From the NCBI RefSeq assembly GCF_015330125.1, contig NZ_JADDXR010000002.1, forward strand, positions 4,290,685-4,354,684: a stretch of DNA of 64,000 nucleotides, in the 5' to 3' direction. A program made the position numbers and the translations under genes. The DNA is from Zobellia nedashkovskayae (lineage in GTDB: Bacteria > Bacteroidota > Bacteroidia > Flavobacteriales > Flavobacteriaceae). Below the pieces are notes generated by a model, which saw only the letters and a program-made list of their open reading frames with translations, searched no databases and was not told the origin of the DNA. Positions 6,452 to 16,117 of the stretch are shown here, piece after piece; the first letter of the stretch is position 1; the number at the start of each line of letters is the position of its first letter.

Positions 6452-8464
6452 TTATTCCCATTCATACGATTTACCAAGTGCGTATTTAGCAAACCATTCC
6501 AATTCCACATTTATCTTATACAAACGATGCTTTAATTCCATCCATCTATGAGCCTCTCTAGGAGCAATATATAGATGCGTAGGTACATTATTACTTTTCA
6601 ATGCTCTAAATAACTCTACAGACTGAGGCATAGGAACAACAGGATCATTTTCACCAACTATAACAAGTGTTGGTGTTTCAACATTACTTATATCCTTTAA
6701 TGGAGAACTGTTCCAATAAGCCTCAATAGGTGCATTTTTTTGCCATGGAGAACCACCAAACCACTCGTTTCGATTATTTCTAACATTACTTTGAGAATAC
6801 ATACTTATCCAATTGACAGCACCTGCTCCTGAAGATGCCGCCTTAAACCGGTTCGTATAAGTAATCAATTTATTGGTCATGTGTCCGCCGGCACTCCAAC
6901 CCATTTTTATCATTTTATCTGCGTCCGCAATACCTTTGTCAATAAGCAAATTAACTCCTGCCATTACATCTAGGTGAGATTCATTAAAATACCCACCTAC
7001 CATACCTCGTAAGAATTCATCGCCATAACCAGTACTACCTCTATAGTTTGGTTGTAACACTACATAACCCAAGCCGGTAAGAACCGGTACATAAGTAGTA
7101 TATCGTAATGACATTCCATATTTTTCAGAAGCTCTTGGACCACCATGTGTTTGGACAACTAGTGGGTATTTTGTATCACTATTATAATTATGTGGATAAT
7201 ATATTAATCCTTCTACAGAAACTCCATCAGACCCCGTCCATTTGATTACCTCCTGTTTTGGTAAATTGAATTTCACGCTTAAGGAATCATGATGATGAGT
7301 AATCTGATTAAACTTGCCCTTTTTAAAGGAATAAATATCACCTGGGTTTTCCATTGTTTTAATGGTTAAAAAATGCTCATCGTTACGCGGATTATAAGTC
7401 CATTGCCCTATTGAATGTTCACCTTCGGTAAGTTGAATTAACTTCTTAGTTGATGTTTGATATTCCCATAGCTGAGATTGTGACCCCATATTAGCAACAA
7501 GAAATATTCGTCGTCCGTCTGAGGACCATTCAGCTGCAGATACTTCGTAAGGAAAATCTTTTATTAGCAAATCAATATTTGAATTTGCAGAACAGTTCAA
7601 TTGAAATAATTTATTATTGTAGTATTCTTCAAGTTTATCGTTTACAGGAGCTACAAAAAGAATGGTTTTATTGTTAGGAGAGATTCTAGCTCCCGTTTTA
7701 AAAAGTCTGTTATTTGCTATTTCTGAGATTTTATTATCCGTCAGTTGAATTGCATTACTTCCATCTTCATTCATCATCCAAATTTCACTGAGCAACGAGT
7801 AATCGGGAAGAGGATTAGGTGATTTATGCACAACAAGTTTTTTGCCGTCATTTGAAAAACTATAATGCAAAATTGAATAATCCCCGGAAGTAATTTTTTT
7901 CTTATTAGCTTCTAAATCTACTTGCCATAAGTGTTTTTGTTTATAGTTTTCTTCAAAAGGAAAAACATCATTCTTATCTATTTTTGAGTGCTGTTCAATG
8001 TCTGTCATAGAATCATTAGCAATAAAGAATATTTTTTTGCTATCCGTTGACCAACTCAGGTTTGCAACAGAAGTGCTATGTTTAGTAAGCTGCCTACTCT
8101 CCCCCCCATCTGATCTCATTAAATAAATTTGACTCCCCTTATCAGCATTTCTTTTAGATAAAAAAATAATCCATTTTCCATTTGGAGACCACAGGGGCTC
8201 ACTGTCATTTCCTAGACCAAAGGTTAATTGCTTTGTTTGCTTACCATTACTATCTACTTGCCAAACGTGGTTTATTTGTTTGTTGGCTTTCCAATTACTT
8301 TCGGTTAGAATGTATAGTATGGATTTACCGTCCGGCGAAATTTGGATATTGGAGACACTAGGAATACTTAAAAAGTCTTTTATGGACATGTTCCTTTTCG
8401 CTTCCTGAGAGTAAATAGTCAATGTATTTAGAAAGACCATCCCTAGTAGGTAATATTTTATCAT
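6452..8464 (-). CDS. secreted S9 family (prolyl oligopeptidase-type) serine peptidase
   Basis: A 670-residue peptidase with a Sec signal (residues 1-19). An N-terminal WD40/TolB-like beta-propeller follows (repeats such as ISPDGKSILYI, WSPNGKWIIFLS and WSTDSKKIFFI, ~40-390). The C-terminal alpha/beta-hydrolase domain has the catalytic triad Ser524 (GWSAGG), Asp607 (GENDPVVP) and His639 (REAHRW). It probably cleaves short peptides in the periplasm; S9 members also include acyl-peptidases, so exact specificity is open. It lies between susD and the sulfatase on the same strand, which suggests it processes peptide parts of the imported substrate. Confidence 0.93.
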   Translation of the reverse strand: MIKYYLLGMVFLNTLTIYSQEAKRNMSIKDFLSIPSVSNIQISPDGKSILYILTESNWKANKQINHVWQVDSNGKQTKQLTFGLGNDSEPLWSPNGKWIIFLSKRNADKGSQIYLMRSDGGESRQLTKHSTSVANLSWSTDSKKIFFIANDSMTDIEQHSKIDKNDVFPFEENYKQKHLWQVDLEANKKKITSGDYSILHYSFSNDGKKLVVHKSPNPLPDYSLLSEIWMMNEDGSNAIQLTDNKISEIANNRLFKTGARISPNNKTILFVAPVNDKLEEYYNNKLFQLNCSANSNIDLLIKDFPYEVSAAEWSSDGRRIFLVANMGSQSQLWEYQTSTKKLIQLTEGEHSIGQWTYNPRNDEHFLTIKTMENPGDIYSFKKGKFNQITHHHDSLSVKFNLPKQEVIKWTGSDGVSVEGLIYYPHNYNSDTKYPLVVQTHGGPRASEKYGMSLRYTTYVPVLTGLGYVVLQPNYRGSTGYGDEFLRGMVGGYFNESHLDVMAGVNLLIDKGIADADKMIKMGWSAGGHMTNKLITYTNRFKAASSGAGAVNWISMYSQSNVRNNRNEWFGGSPWQKNAPIEAYWNSSPLKDISNVETPTLVIVGENDPVVPMPQSVELFRALKSNNVPTHLYIAPREAHRWMELKHRLYKINVELEWFAKYALGKSYEWE

Positions 8465-8583
8465 CTTGTTGATTTTAATTTGCTGTTGAATTGAATAGAA
8501 AATATTTCAATTCAAATTTGGGGCTTAAAAATTTTCTCAACTCCTCCTTTAAACAGTGTTTACACCAGACAAAATAATTATAC

Positions 8584-8626
8584 AACCCTGCTCATAATAT
8601 CTTATAGTTATATTAATTGCAGGGTT
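8584..8626 (-). terminator. inverted repeat, possible terminator after the susD region
   Basis: AACCCTGC (8584-8591) and GCAGGGTT (8619-8626) are perfect complements 27 bases apart, and the flanks extend the match (AATTAT on the left, ATAATT on the right). On the minus strand the sequence after it is T/A-rich without a long T-run. It may end or attenuate the susCD transcript before the peptidase gene. The rest of 8465-8631 shows no gene. Confidence 0.45.
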
Positions 8627-8631
8627 AATAA

Positions 8632-8715
8632 TTATGATAGCTCTTCCTTAAGCCAAAGTCTCATGTATGGATCTCTTGAAGAGATATTTTCTGGCTCCAA
8701 TAATATCTTATAATA
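8632..8715 (-). other. in-frame coding-like extension after the susD stop
   Basis: The 27 codons right after the susD stop stay open in the same frame and end in EPENISSRDPYMRLWLKEEL-S before TAA (8634-8632), five bases before the inverted repeat 8584-8626. The composition looks like real protein. SusD proteins normally end near NPxVEQNP, as this one does, so this may be the end of a deleted neighbouring gene or a lost C-terminal extension. Confidence 0.3.
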
Positions 8716-10221
8716 TTATAATGGATTTTGCTCAACTAAAGGATTAGCATCAATTTCGGATTTCGGAATCAAAAACACCCATCTCTTGTCACCCGCAGGA
8801 ACAAAAGATACATTTCCAATAAACGATGCTTGATGCGTACCTGTATCTGCAAGACCAACTTCTCTTACCAAATCTTGATTTAAACGTTTTAAATCATAAA
8901 ACCGAAATCCTTCCCCCCAAAGTTCTACTCTTCTTTGAACCATAATCTCATCAATTAATGCCTGTCCGGTATTTATTGATAAAGAATATTCTAAATCTCG
9001 GGTTGAAGCTAAATCAAACAATGCTTGTGCAGCTAATCCATCCGCTCCTCCTTTACGTGCATTCGCTTCTGCTATTATCAAATACATTTCCGCAGCTCTC
9101 ATTAAAGGAATATCAATTCTACTATCTGCAATATCAGCAACAAGAAATTTCTGATTAGTGTAAGGATGTCGTGAGTGGTTATCGGTCAATTCAACATCAG
9201 GATGTAAACCTGTAGGGTCCCAAAGTGTTTTTCTTACGTCGCTATCCGCAATTTTATCGTATAAAACTTTTGTGATAGCTCTTGGATTCCCTCTAACAGC
9301 ATTTCCATTGAAATTTCTTGAAACCCAAGCACCATAATCGGAAAAAGGAATTGCTTGATCTCCTGCTATTATTTGAGAAGCCCACATGAATTCTGGGTTA
9401 CTCTCAGAATCACTTGTAAAACCTTCGGCATAAGTTGATTGATTCATTAATGCAAAACCTTCATGAGCCATCGTAGCATTGGTAATTGCCACATCCCAAT
9501 TTCCTTGTGTAAGCGCAACTCTAGCTTTAATTCCTAGGGCGACCGATTGATTAATATGGGATTTGTTCAATCTTCCTTCTACCTCAAGTAATTTGATGGC
9601 AAGATCTAAGTCTGTATTTAATAAACTATAAACATTCTCCACAGTTTCTCTAGGTACCAACAACTCATCCGTATTTAGCTTATAGGGGACACCTAGTTGT
9701 TTATTATCAGCTTCCGAGTTATATCTTTCTGCAAACAACTGAACTAATTGGTAATGTGCAAATGCTCTATAAACAAGGGCTTGACCTTTAATATAATCTC
9801 TTTCATCCTGAGTACCTGTTGCTCCATCTATTCCATTAATAAGAATATTAGCATTGGCAACTAAGTGATAATAAAATTTCCATGCAAAATCGGAAAATAA
9901 ATCAGTATCACTTGTAGAGGCAGTCCACTGGTATACGGTTGTCCATGTATTATTGCTTCCGGTGTCAACAAAATCATCTCCAGCTAAATCATTTATTATT
10001 AGTTGACTTCCAATTCCATTAAAAATTATGCGTGTGTAGAACTTATGATACATAGACCTATGTAAACCGTTCAAAAGAATCATCCCATTAGCCGTGGTTT
10101 CTACCGCAAGATCTGCCGAAACTTGATTAGTGGGTTCGGTTTCCAAAAACTCCTTATTACAAGAAGTAATCAATACACAGCAAACAAGTGCCAGGGTCAG
10201 TTTTATAATTATATTTTTCAT
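8716..10221 (-). CDS. SusD/RagB family nutrient-binding outer-membrane lipoprotein
   Basis: A 501-residue surface lipoprotein that caps the SusC-type porin and binds the oligomeric substrate. Signal MKNIIIKLTLALVCCVLITSC with lipid-bearing Cys21, followed by the typical CNKEFLETEPTNQVS opening. TPR-like helices include RAFAHYQLVQLFAERY near residue 152. The C-terminal SusD domain ends with RRVELWGEGFRFYDLKRLN and the usual QNPL end. It starts 9 bp after the stop of the susC gene, so the pair is cotranscribed. The ligand cannot be read from sequence. Confidence 0.95.
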   Translation of the reverse strand: MKNIIIKLTLALVCCVLITSCNKEFLETEPTNQVSADLAVETTANGMILLNGLHRSMYHKFYTRIIFNGIGSQLIINDLAGDDFVDTGSNNTWTTVYQWTASTSDTDLFSDFAWKFYYHLVANANILINGIDGATGTQDERDYIKGQALVYRAFAHYQLVQLFAERYNSEADNKQLGVPYKLNTDELLVPRETVENVYSLLNTDLDLAIKLLEVEGRLNKSHINQSVALGIKARVALTQGNWDVAITNATMAHEGFALMNQSTYAEGFTSDSESNPEFMWASQIIAGDQAIPFSDYGAWVSRNFNGNAVRGNPRAITKVLYDKIADSDVRKTLWDPTGLHPDVELTDNHSRHPYTNQKFLVADIADSRIDIPLMRAAEMYLIIAEANARKGGADGLAAQALFDLASTRDLEYSLSINTGQALIDEIMVQRRVELWGEGFRFYDLKRLNQDLVREVGLADTGTHQASFIGNVSFVPAGDKRWVFLIPKSEIDANPLVEQNPL

Positions 10222-10230
10222 CTTATTTTT

Positions 10231-13200
10231 TTATAACGTTATGTTTAATCCAATAGAAAATGACTTAGCTGGTACATATAAATTAGAAGTGTTCCCGCTG
10301 TAATCTTGTTGCTGGTTCAAACCTTTTCTTGCATTAAGATTAAATACATTCTCTGCATTGGCAAAGAACCTGATACTAGAAACCCCCATTTTTTGAATCA
10401 AGGCATCTGGAAGGTTATAAGACGCATTAATTTGTCTTAAGCTTAAGTAAGACGCATCAGTTAAGAACCTGTCGGATGTCTGTTGCCATTGAGTGTCCAT
10501 AGTAGTGTCCGCTCTTGGAACATCTGTTATATCACCCGGTTGTTGCCATCTATTTATCACATCAGCATGTAAAGCTGATCCATAGGTATCAGTAGCCATT
10601 AGATTTCCATAATTAATATCCAGGTTATCCCCTCCTATTTGATAGGTAAATAAGAAGCCCAGATTAAAATTTTTATATCTTAGGTTAGAATTGATTGATC
10701 CATAGACATCAGGAAGCACAGAACCTGCGTACACTTCTTTTGCATTGTTAGCAAATGGCGTAACAGATACACCATCTATAATTCTAACATCACTAGCTGT
10801 TGGGTCATTGGCTACAAATAATCCTGAGCCATCTGAAGGGTCTACACCATACCAATCACGTAAATAGTAATCAAATAAACCCCTACCTACTTCCAGTCTT
10901 TTATTGTCATCTGTCAAAATGGCTTCTTGGCCTTCTGGTAACTTTGTAATTTTATTTTGAATTGTTGAGGCATTAATCGTAGTAGACCATCCGATGTCTT
11001 CCTTTTGTATAATATCATAGGTTAAAGACAATTCAATCCCCTTATTATATAACTCGCCAACATTTTGTAATTGACTATCATCATATACTATTCCTCCTGC
11101 GGATAAGGGCAGTGGTACTGCAAAAATTAAATCTTTAGAGAGCTTTTTATAATATTCGACAGATCCCCTCAATCGATTGAAAAAGCTGAATTCTATAGCA
11201 ACATCTGTATGTACTGACTTTTCCCATTTCAAATCTGGTGAACCCAATGAAGTTGTAAGCACACCAGCTTCAGATTGATTATTGTAGCCTAGACCAAGGA
11301 GTGGAAGATAGGGATAGTAAACACCGTCCCCTAAATTAGCGTTCCCCAGTTCTCCTTGTGAAGCTCTAATTTTTAAATTATTAATCCAGCTCGCATTTGC
11401 CAAGAAATCTTCTCGATGAATACTCCATGAACCACCTATAGAATAAAATACACCCCACTTATTCCCATCGGCGAATTTGGAATTTCCATCCGTACGGATA
11501 GATCCGCTTAAAAAGTATTTGTAATCGTAGTTATAACCAAGCCTTCCAAAATAACTATCTTCTTTTACTTTATCAATGTAAGATGTTGTTCCATTTGGAG
11601 ATACAAAATTTGCTAGTTCCTGATTACCCTGAAATATTTGTGTAGACATATTAGTATACAAATATGTCCTAGTAAAATCTTGAGTCTCATGACCCGCCAA
11701 AACATCAAACGAATGAATTGAATTTAAATCAAAATTATAAGTCAGTAATTGATTGAAAGCTGCAGTAGAAGTACGTATATAAGTTCTTGCAGCCTCTCCA
11801 CTAGGGGCGGCATCCCCTATTTCTGCATTAAAATAGTCACTTGCATAAAAATCTTCAACCTCATAAGACATGTTGTTTGTAAAAGTCAACCCTTTTGCTA
11901 ACTGTATTTTAGCAAACGTTTTACCATCAAGTCTATTTCTCTCTTCCAAATGGGTGTCGTTCTCTATTTCATATAATATATGCCTAGCACTACTAGCTCC
12001 CGGCCCTCTTATTAGATCCAAGGTTCTTTCTCCATTTTCATCCAAGATAAAATCGCCTGTAACGGGATTATGTTGATAAATAGGGTAAATTGACCCCATA
12101 TTCCGGGTAAACCTGAATGGATTAATTGTGCTCCCTGAAACTGAGGTTTGGGCCTGATTTGCTTTTGAAAGTGACCCTGATAAATTTATACCCACATCTA
12201 ACCAAGACGTTGCTTTATAACTTCCCTTTACTCTCCCTGTAATTCTATTAAAATCTGAATTAATTAAATACCCCTCTTCATCAAGATATCCTAAAGAGCC
12301 ATATAAATCTCCTTTTTCTGATTTACTATTGAAACTCATGTCCGCAGTACGTCTTATTCCTGTTCGGGTAAGAGCGTCTACCCAGTCTAAATCATCAGGG
12401 TATAATAAACTTGCGTTAGGATTAATTTTCCCATCGGTGCCAACTATTTGGTCATTTGGCACGTTAAAAGGATTTTTGAGCAAATCATCATAAATACCAG
12501 CGGATGATGCTAAATTGGCCGCAGTTAATTCCGCATTACTAGCTATACCAGGTACGGCTATCGCATTTCGTCTTGCGTCCCAATATGCTTCATAGAAATC
12601 TGCCGGCCCTAATCTATCATATTCTTTGGATCCTCTATTAATTGTTGATGTAGACACGCTAACTTTAAGTTCTCCATCTTTGCTTTTCCCACTTTTTGTA
12701 GTAACCAGAACAACTCCATTAGCAGCCTTATTACCATACAAAGCTGTTGACCCTGCATCTTTTAAGATATTCACACTCTCAATATCAGAAGGATTCAAAT
12801 TGCTTATGTCTCCATTAATGGGGATACCATCTACCACATATAAAACATCATTTGAAGAACCGTAAGACCCAAATCCTCTTACGCGAATACTTTGCCCTGA
12901 GCCCGGCTGCCCTGAAGGCGCTGCAACAATAACTCCTGGGGAAGAACCCTCAATAACAGTTGATATATTCGTAATGCTCCTTTTCTCAATATTTTCTGCG
13001 GCAATAGAAGACATTGACCCAGTTATTGCCTCTTTCCTTGAAGTTCCGTATGCAACAACTACCACTTCGTTTAACTCAGTTGAATTCTCTTTAAGAACAA
13101 CATTTATATAACTCTCTGTAGTAACTGTTACAGTTTGCGACTCCATACCGAGATATGAAAATAATAGCACATCATCTTTGTTTGCTATAATTTGATAATT

Positions 13201-13770
13201 GCCATCAAAATCAGTTTGCACACCCGTTGTGGTTCCTTGTATAACAATTGACACACCTGCTAAAGGTTCGTCATGTTCATCTTTCACTGTTCCCGTTATG
13301 GTGTTTTGAAAATTTTTCCTCACTAAAGAACTAAGATCCGTACTTGGAGACTGCAACGAATTATTACGCTGTTTTTCCTGTTCCTCTAAGTATCTCAAAA
13401 ATTCCTGACCGGAAGGGTCATTTTTAGGGAACAGAACAATCTGATTTTTGAAGATTTTAAAACTTATTGTAGTATTGGATAGGAGTTCCGTTAAGACAAG
13501 CTCTATACCTTTCTCATTAACGACTATAGTTGTCCTTTCCGATACGTCTACGATACTACTATTATAAAAGAAATGATAACCGCTAGTAGCTTCTATTTTA
13601 TCAAGAATGCTCTTGAGTTCTGTATTCTTTTCTTTTAAAGTAATTGTCTGTGCATTAACATTAGTAGCAAATAGCTTTGTGAGACTAATAAATGCAATTA
13701 CGATGTAGATTTTCATAATTCTTAGAAATTGTTTTCTAAGCGAAAACCTTTTAAGTTCGCTTTTTTTCAT
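10231..13770 (-). CDS. SusC/RagA family TonB-dependent transporter with STN domain
   Basis: A 1179-residue outer-membrane transporter. In order: a signal region with a long positive N terminus (1-41), an STN signalling domain (~45-110) that contacts the FecR anti-sigma factor, a carboxypeptidase-regulatory-like domain (ITGTVKDEHDEPLAGVSI, ~158-235), the SusC signature VVVAYGTSRKEAITGS before the plug (LYVVDGIPINGDISNLNPSDIESVNILKD), and the 22-strand barrel to the C terminus. Length is normal for STN-bearing members. The STN domain and the sigma/FecR genes just upstream imply that substrate binding induces its own locus. Confidence 0.96.
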   Translation of the reverse strand: MKKSELKRFSLRKQFLRIMKIYIVIAFISLTKLFATNVNAQTITLKEKNTELKSILDKIEATSGYHFFYNSSIVDVSERTTIVVNEKGIELVLTELLSNTTISFKIFKNQIVLFPKNDPSGQEFLRYLEEQEKQRNNSLQSPSTDLSSLVRKNFQNTITGTVKDEHDEPLAGVSIVIQGTTTGVQTDFDGNYQIIANKDDVLLFSYLGMESQTVTVTTESYINVVLKENSTELNEVVVVAYGTSRKEAITGSMSSIAAENIEKRSITNISTVIEGSSPGVIVAAPSGQPGSGQSIRVRGFGSYGSSNDVLYVVDGIPINGDISNLNPSDIESVNILKDAGSTALYGNKAANGVVLVTTKSGKSKDGELKVSVSTSTINRGSKEYDRLGPADFYEAYWDARRNAIAVPGIASNAELTAANLASSAGIYDDLLKNPFNVPNDQIVGTDGKINPNASLLYPDDLDWVDALTRTGIRRTADMSFNSKSEKGDLYGSLGYLDEEGYLINSDFNRITGRVKGSYKATSWLDVGINLSGSLSKANQAQTSVSGSTINPFRFTRNMGSIYPIYQHNPVTGDFILDENGERTLDLIRGPGASSARHILYEIENDTHLEERNRLDGKTFAKIQLAKGLTFTNNMSYEVEDFYASDYFNAEIGDAAPSGEAARTYIRTSTAAFNQLLTYNFDLNSIHSFDVLAGHETQDFTRTYLYTNMSTQIFQGNQELANFVSPNGTTSYIDKVKEDSYFGRLGYNYDYKYFLSGSIRTDGNSKFADGNKWGVFYSIGGSWSIHREDFLANASWINNLKIRASQGELGNANLGDGVYYPYLPLLGLGYNNQSEAGVLTTSLGSPDLKWEKSVHTDVAIEFSFFNRLRGSVEYYKKLSKDLIFAVPLPLSAGGIVYDDSQLQNVGELYNKGIELSLTYDIIQKEDIGWSTTINASTIQNKITKLPEGQEAILTDDNKRLEVGRGLFDYYLRDWYGVDPSDGSGLFVANDPTASDVRIIDGVSVTPFANNAKEVYAGSVLPDVYGSINSNLRYKNFNLGFLFTYQIGGDNLDINYGNLMATDTYGSALHADVINRWQQPGDITDVPRADTTMDTQWQQTSDRFLTDASYLSLRQINASYNLPDALIQKMGVSSIRFFANAENVFNLNARKGLNQQQDYSGNTSNLYVPAKSFSIGLNITL

Positions 13771-13824
13771 AATTTTGAATTGGTTTGATATTGATCAATA
13801 ATTAGATTGATTGATATAAATAAA

Positions 13825-13850
13825 GGGGATGCGACAACATCCTCTTTTTT
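13825..13850. terminator. hairpin between fecR and susC
   Basis: GGGGATG (13825-13831) pairs with CATCCTC (13838-13844) around CGACAA with one mismatch. It is followed by T bases on the plus strand and by CCCTTTATTT on the minus strand. It probably limits read-through from the sigma/fecR transcript into susC. Confidence 0.5.
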
Positions 13851-13855
13851 ATTTA

Positions 13856-14824
13856 CTATTTCATTTTAAGTACTATTTCATTTTCTGATATTTTGAAATC
13901 AATTGGGGATGAAATTTTCAGTAATTCAAGTGACTCCTCTAAAGTCAAATTATCTAACGTTCCGGTATATTCATATTTTAATAATTTTACAGAGTTAATT
14001 GTTATTTTTTTGTTGTGTTTTCGTTCTAAATCAAGAGCAACTTGCTGTAATGGTGTATTATTGAAAACAAGCGTTCCTTTCTGCCATGCAACTACATCCT
14101 CAGAAATTACTTTTCTAACTTTTACTTTATTTTCTACTTTATGAAAAACAGCTTTTTCAGAAGGAGAGAGAACTATAGGGTTTTGTTTATCCCTCAAAAG
14201 TTCCACCTTTCCAGTTATGAGGGTTGTTTCCGTTTGTGTATCATTTGGGTATGACTTCACATTAAACGTAGTTCCCAATACTTTTACATCATAATGTTCT
14301 GTTTGGACTATAAAGGGATGTAAGGAGTCATGGACAATATCGAATATTGCTTCTCCATATAGCAAAATTCTCCTAGTTTCTCCCGTAAAACTCGCAGGAT
14401 ACTCAATACGGCTATCAATGTTTAAAACCACAGTACTCCCATCGGGCAGAACTACACTTTCCTTATTTACATTGGATGATTCAGCAATTTGAACTTTATC
14501 ATTTAAAGATTGATTCTCTTTTTGCTCATAGCTTAAACTATCCTTTAAAAAGAAAAAACCCGTCGAAAGAAAAATTAGGCCAATTGCAGCGTAAGAAGCG
14601 TAATTAGACAAACGTCTTCGATTCCTTTTCTTTTTAAAAAGTTTATAAGCTGTTTTGGAATCAGTAGTTGAATTTTGGTTTAGAGATTTGGCTACGTATT
14701 CAGCCTTTAGAACATTAAACTTTTTCTCGTGTTCATCACTCTCTTTTATCCAATTATAAACAATTTCTCTATCTGCAGGAGAAAGTTCATTGTTTAAGTA
14801 TTTTTGCAGCGAATCGTCTTGCAT
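13856..14824 (-). CDS. FecR family anti-sigma factor
   Basis: A 322-residue inner-membrane regulator that holds the ECF sigma factor until the STN domain of its SusC partner signals. It has the N-terminal cytoplasmic sigma-binding part (MQDDSLQKYLNNELSPADREIVYNWI), one membrane helix at about 75-95 (YASYAAIGLIFLSTGFFFL), the FecR domain (PDGSTVVLNIDSRIEYPASF..., HPFIVQTEHYDVKVLGTTFNV) at ~120-220, and a C-terminal secretin-like domain (~250-320) that docks the transporter. It follows the sigma gene by 68 bp. Confidence 0.94.
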   Translation of the reverse strand: MQDDSLQKYLNNELSPADREIVYNWIKESDEHEKKFNVLKAEYVAKSLNQNSTTDSKTAYKLFKKKRNRRRLSNYASYAAIGLIFLSTGFFFLKDSLSYEQKENQSLNDKVQIAESSNVNKESVVLPDGSTVVLNIDSRIEYPASFTGETRRILLYGEAIFDIVHDSLHPFIVQTEHYDVKVLGTTFNVKSYPNDTQTETTLITGKVELLRDKQNPIVLSPSEKAVFHKVENKVKVRKVISEDVVAWQKGTLVFNNTPLQQVALDLERKHNKKITINSVKLLKYEYTGTLDNLTLEESLELLKISSPIDFKISENEIVLKMK

Positions 14825-14892
14825 CTAAATAGTGTCTTTATAATAAAGACGAAATAAATGAAGTTACCCCTTAGTCGATTATTGCTTTTTTT

Positions 14893-15480
14893 TTAAAATA
14901 AATGTAAATACTCTTGTAAATGAAAACGCATATGCTTTAAAGCCTTGCCCATATGGCTTTCTATGGTCTTTGTAGATATTTGAAGTTTTTCTGATATTTC
15001 TTTATGGTTTAAACCTTCCACCCTACTTTTTACAAAAACATTTTTACACCTCGGTGGTAGTAAATCTATGGCTTGTACAATCTGCTCAGTCAATTCTTTT
15101 GCTATTATACTTGTTGCCACATCATCAGAAAGGGCATTATAGTTTATTCTATCCTCTATTTGTTGAGTAGGACCGTGTAAACTTAGCTGTCTCTTTTTTT
15201 TTCTTAAATGGTCGAGACATCCATTTTTAACCATTATAAAAAGGTAATCGTTAATTTTATTAGGTTGCAGATTTAAGTCTCTTCTTTTTTGCCATAATTT
15301 TATAAAAGCTTCTTGAACTATTTCTTCCGCTTCTTCTTTTTTAATGACATAGTTATTTGCAATATGTAATAGTTTAGAATGATAAAGGTTGAATATAAAT
15401 TCGAACTCCGCATCGCTATTAATATTCAAACTGTGGGTAGATAATTCACTCTTAATAGTTTTATAATCTCGGGGCATCAA
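14893..15480 (-). CDS. ECF (FecI-type) RNA polymerase sigma factor
   Basis: A 195-residue sigma factor with region 2 (FEFIFNLYHSKLLHIANNYVIKKEEAEEIVQEAFIKLWQ, ~28-66) and region 4 (LPPRCKNVFVKSRVEGLNHKEISEKLQISTKTIESHMGKALKHMR, ~140-185). It is the first gene of the sigma-fecR-susC-susD-peptidase-sulfatase series and should activate the locus when the cognate sugar or peptide reaches the SusC protein. Two Met codons stand next to each other at the start; either may be used. Confidence 0.94.
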   Translation of the reverse strand: MMPRDYKTIKSELSTHSLNINSDAEFEFIFNLYHSKLLHIANNYVIKKEEAEEIVQEAFIKLWQKRRDLNLQPNKINDYLFIMVKNGCLDHLRKKKRQLSLHGPTQQIEDRINYNALSDDVATSIIAKELTEQIVQAIDLLPPRCKNVFVKSRVEGLNHKEISEKLQISTKTIESHMGKALKHMRFHLQEYLHLF

Positions 15481-15839
15481 CAGTGGTTTATATTCTAAAC
15501 TTAACCAAAAAATAATATTGGATATAGTATATCCCTAAGAATAACAGAAAACCCTTTTTCCGCATATCTATATTATACATATAACATTTTCTTATTACTT
15601 AATATCGCAATTTAATAAGCCGTTGAATCTTTGTTAGCAACAGTAAATACAGGATTTTCTTACTAAAATTTCATTTAAACATTAAAAAATAAAATTACAA
15701 CAACCAGAGATTATCCTTCCATTCTATAAAATAAATCAAATTCAAATAAGCATAATTACTGCCTTAGAAAAAGTATTAAACCCGAGGCACATCTAATATT
15801 TTTATTGAGCTACAAAAAAGAGTTTAGTTCTAATAATGC

Positions 15840-15929
15840 GATTCTACTTCTGCACGTAAAATTATAAATCAAATGACATTAAACTTTAGACAAGAACTCG
15901 GCTCGAAAATTTTAAGAGAGCTTGAATAG
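15840..15929 (+). pseudogene. possible gene fragment (C-terminal remnant) before a plus-strand terminator
   Basis: Within the 637-bp gap 15481-16117 a short open plus-strand frame reads DSTSARKIINQ then MTLNFRQELGSKILRELE and stops at 15927-15929; a plus-strand terminator hairpin starts at the stop codon. An ATG at 15873 would give an 18-residue peptide. The sequence looks coding, but the frame is closed by TAA just upstream (15834-15836), so it is either a decayed gene or a tiny ORF. I see nothing else in 15481-15840. Confidence 0.28.
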
Positions 15930-15975
15930 GTGTTGATAGGGTTATATAGTTGCACCCTGCCAGCACCCTATTTTT
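15928..15975 (+). terminator. intrinsic terminator, plus strand
   Basis: AGGTGTTGATAGGG (15928-15941) pairs imperfectly with CCCTGCCAGCACCCT (15955-15969), followed by A and TTTTT (15971-15975). It points along the plus strand, where no intact gene lies upstream. This supports a small transcript or a lost gene in 15500-15930. Confidence 0.55.
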
Positions 15976-16033
15976 AGTTCCACAGGAATAATACCTAATA
16001 TTTCATTAATTTGTGTAAATCAAACCCAAAAAC

Positions 16034-16071
16034 TTAGGGTGTATTATTGGTTAACCCATAATACACCCTAA
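16034..16071 (-). terminator. intrinsic terminator of the endonuclease gene
   Basis: TTAGGGTGTATTAT (16034-16047) and ATAATACACCCTAA (16058-16071) are perfect 14-bp arms, and the loop itself contains GGTTAACC. On the minus strand it is followed by GTTTTTGGGTTT. It lies 47 bp after the stop of the gene at 16118. Confidence 0.85.
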
Positions 16072-16117
16072 TATAATCTATACTAAAATTAAGTCTTCTT
16101 AATTGAAAGAGCCCTAG

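Noticed and set aside
13825..13850. Riboswitch before susC
   Set aside because: Only a single short hairpin with T-run is present; no larger conserved fold is visible.
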